Source: Peptostreptococcus russellii
Lineage (GTDB): Bacteria > Bacillota > Clostridia > Peptostreptococcales > Peptostreptococcaceae
Assembly: GCF_003012055.1 (NCBI RefSeq)
Contig: NZ_JYGE01000003.1
Location: forward strand, 372,001 to 436,000
Direction of reading: 5' to 3'
DNA: 64,000 nucleotides
The notes beneath the pieces are model-generated. The model made no database searches. It was not told the DNA's origin and saw nothing but the letters and a program-made list of their open reading frames with translations. Both the position numbers and the translations under genes were made by a program. Below are positions 62,653 to 64,000 of this stretch, in pieces. The first letter of the stretch is position 1. Each line of letters opens with the position of its first letter.

Positions 62653-62696
62653 TGTCATGACATATATATTATATCTTAATTCTATCATATATTCAA
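62653..62696 (-). promoter_or_regulatory. Promoter and operator candidate for the PTS-like gene
   Basis: On the minus strand TTGAAT (62696-62691), 17 bases, TATAAT (62673-62668), followed by TGTCATGACA (62662-62653), a perfect 10-base palindrome near the transcript start. This suggests a repressor site. The repressor is not known. Confidence 0.5.
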
Positions 62697-62807
62697 TATA
62701 ATTAAGATATCGTATTAATTTTTAATATGAAGTATAATAATAATTTGATAAAAATGATTATTTGATATATAATTTATTTGAATTTAATTAAATATACGGA
62801 GGCAGAA

Positions 62808-64000
62808 ATGAATTTTAATGATATAGAGTATGAGAGAGTAGATTATGAATATATAAAAAAGCAGTATTTAAAAATACTACATAAAATAGAGAACAGCAGT
62901 GATTTTTCAAAAGTAAAAAATCTTATTAGGAAGTTAAATGTTTGTAGAAAAACAGTTCTTACTATGAGTACAATAGCTAGTATAAGATTTTCTATCAATA
63001 CAAATGATGAATTTTATAAGGATGAAAAAAAATATTGGGATGAATATTCACCTTTATTTTCTGATTTAGACATAAAGTTTTATAAAGTTCTTTTAGATAG
63101 TCCTTTTGAAAGTGAGATAAAAGATGAGTTTGGTGAACAATTTTATAGATATATAAAAACATTAGTAGATTCATTTTCAGAAGAAATTATAGAAGACCTT
63201 CAGGAAGAAAATATCTTAATGTCAGAGTACACTTCACTTTTGGCATCTGCTAAGATTGAGTTTGACAGTAAAGTGTGTAATCTTTCAGATATGTCTATAT
63301 ACACAAGCTCCAATGATGAAAAGCTTAGAAAAAGTGCGATAAAAGCCCATACAAGATTTTTTGAAGAAAATGAAGATAAATTCGATGAACTGTTTGATAA
63401 ACTAGTAAAAGTTAGAGATAAAATGGCGAAAAAGATGGGATTTGATAACTTTATAGAACTTGGATATCTTTTGATGAATAGAACTGATTATAATGAGAAG
63501 ATGGTGGATAATTTAAGAAAAAATGTAATTAAAAAATATATTCCTCTTGCAAATGAGCTTTATAAAGAGCAGGCTAATAGGATAAATATAGATAAGTTAA
63601 CTTATTATGATGAACAATTGGAGTTTTTAGATGGAAATGCAAAGGCAGCTGGTGACGGAAATTATATAATGAATCAAGGAAGAAAAATGTATGCGGAAAT
63701 GTCCAAAGAAACAAATGATTTTATAAGCTTTCTTCTTGAAAATAATTTATTTGATATTGAGGCTAGAGAAGGCAAGGCAATGGGAGGATACTGCACTATA
63801 ATATACGATTATAATGAACCTTTTATTTTTGGAAACTTTAATGGAACAGTAGATGATGTAGATGTTCTTACTCATGAAGCAGGACACGCTTTTCAGGTAT
63901 ATATGTCTAAAGAGGAAGAAATGCCTGAATTGGTTTTTCCAACTTTAGATAGCTGTGAAATTTTTTCTATGAGTATGGAGTTTTTCACATATCCTTGGAT
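62808..64000 (+). CDS. M3 family oligoendopeptidase, 3' end outside the window
   Basis: The frame is open from the ATG at 62808 (after GGAGG) to the end, about 398 codons. It begins MNFNDIEYERVDYEYIKKQY and shows the zinc motif HEAGH (about residue 356) preceded by DDVDVLT. The order of helical segments fits the M3 oligoendopeptidase F family. It cleaves short peptides in the cytoplasm. The missing 3' part would hold the third zinc ligand. Confidence 0.9.
   Translation, partial: MNFNDIEYERVDYEYIKKQYLKILHKIENSSDFSKVKNLIRKLNVCRKTVLTMSTIASIRFSINTNDEFYKDEKKYWDEYSPLFSDLDIKFYKVLLDSPFESEIKDEFGEQFYRYIKTLVDSFSEEIIEDLQEENILMSEYTSLLASAKIEFDSKVCNLSDMSIYTSSNDEKLRKSAIKAHTRFFEENEDKFDELFDKLVKVRDKMAKKMGFDNFIELGYLLMNRTDYNEKMVDNLRKNVIKKYIPLANELYKEQANRINIDKLTYYDEQLEFLDGNAKAAGDGNYIMNQGRKMYAEMSKETNDFISFLLENNLFDIEAREGKAMGGYCTIIYDYNEPFIFGNFNGTVDDVDVLTHEAGHAFQVYMSKEEEMPELVFPTLDSCEIFSMSMEFFTYPW

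Overview
The window is about 64 kb of very AT-rich chromosomal DNA. It has low-GC Firmicute gene order and strong AGGAGG ribosome binding sites, and the usual clostridial markers: codY, ireB, a T-box before alaS, an L19 leader, and rnj with scpA/scpB. The combination of genes (rnhB-yraN-yifB-dprA-topA-codY, rarA, an aminotransferase-type pdxR, the long clostridial gltX) fits the class Clostridia, probably Peptostreptococcaceae. That assignment is inference. I saw no phage, insertion sequence, CRISPR array, rRNA or tRNA gene. Almost all of it is core genome.

Layout. 1-8.1 kb: chromosome segregation and protein targeting (3' part of smc, ftsY, ylxM, ffh), then the rpsP-khpA-rimM-trmD translation block. 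8.1-10.1 kb: tyrS is inserted in reverse between trmD and rplS, and rplS has its own promoter and leader. 10.2-14.5 kb: rbgA, alr, rnhB, an FMN-dependent hydroxyacid oxidase-like enzyme and a glyoxalase-like protein. 15.2-19.9 kb: an aldehyde dehydrogenase facing a magnesium P-type ATPase (mgtA) that has a long, unusual leader. 20.3-28.1 kb: yraN, yifB, dprA, topA, codY, rarA. 28.4-31 kb: a small unknown gene and pdxR, divergent from pdxS. 31.4-36.2 kb: iscR, mnmA, T-box, alaS. 36.3-39.9 kb: ireB, a large unknown membrane protein, ruvX, a Fur-family regulator. 40-47.4 kb: a YdjM-like membrane protein, rnj, an M50 protease, scpA, scpB, a MarR regulator, a sirtuin and queT with a preQ1-type riboswitch. 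47.7-52 kb: an SH3/glucosaminidase autolysin behind a textbook WalR box, a second MarR regulator, gltX. 52.3-64 kb: purC-purF behind a cluster of PurBox-like motifs, a flavoprotein, topB, a TtcA-like enzyme, a DnaQ-type exonuclease, a monofunctional glycosyltransferase, a lone PTS IIC-like permease and the 5' part of an M3 oligoendopeptidase.

The most interesting element is the mgtA leader on the minus strand (about 19590-19928). A good promoter drives a roughly 300-nt leader containing an apparently undescribed 38-codon ORF with an optimal Shine-Dalgarno and a Pro-Leu-Pro-stop end. A perfect 10-bp inverted repeat pairs its start region with its end, a competing hairpin holds its start codon, and another hairpin lies over the mgtA ribosome binding site. 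It does not resemble the M-box, and looks like a leader-peptide or riboswitch-like control of magnesium transport. Secondary points of interest are the unknown 756-residue ireB-linked membrane protein, the WalR box, the structured tyrS leader in place of a T-box, the hairpin between the Shine-Dalgarno and start of gltX, and the missing partners of pdxS, iscR and purCF.
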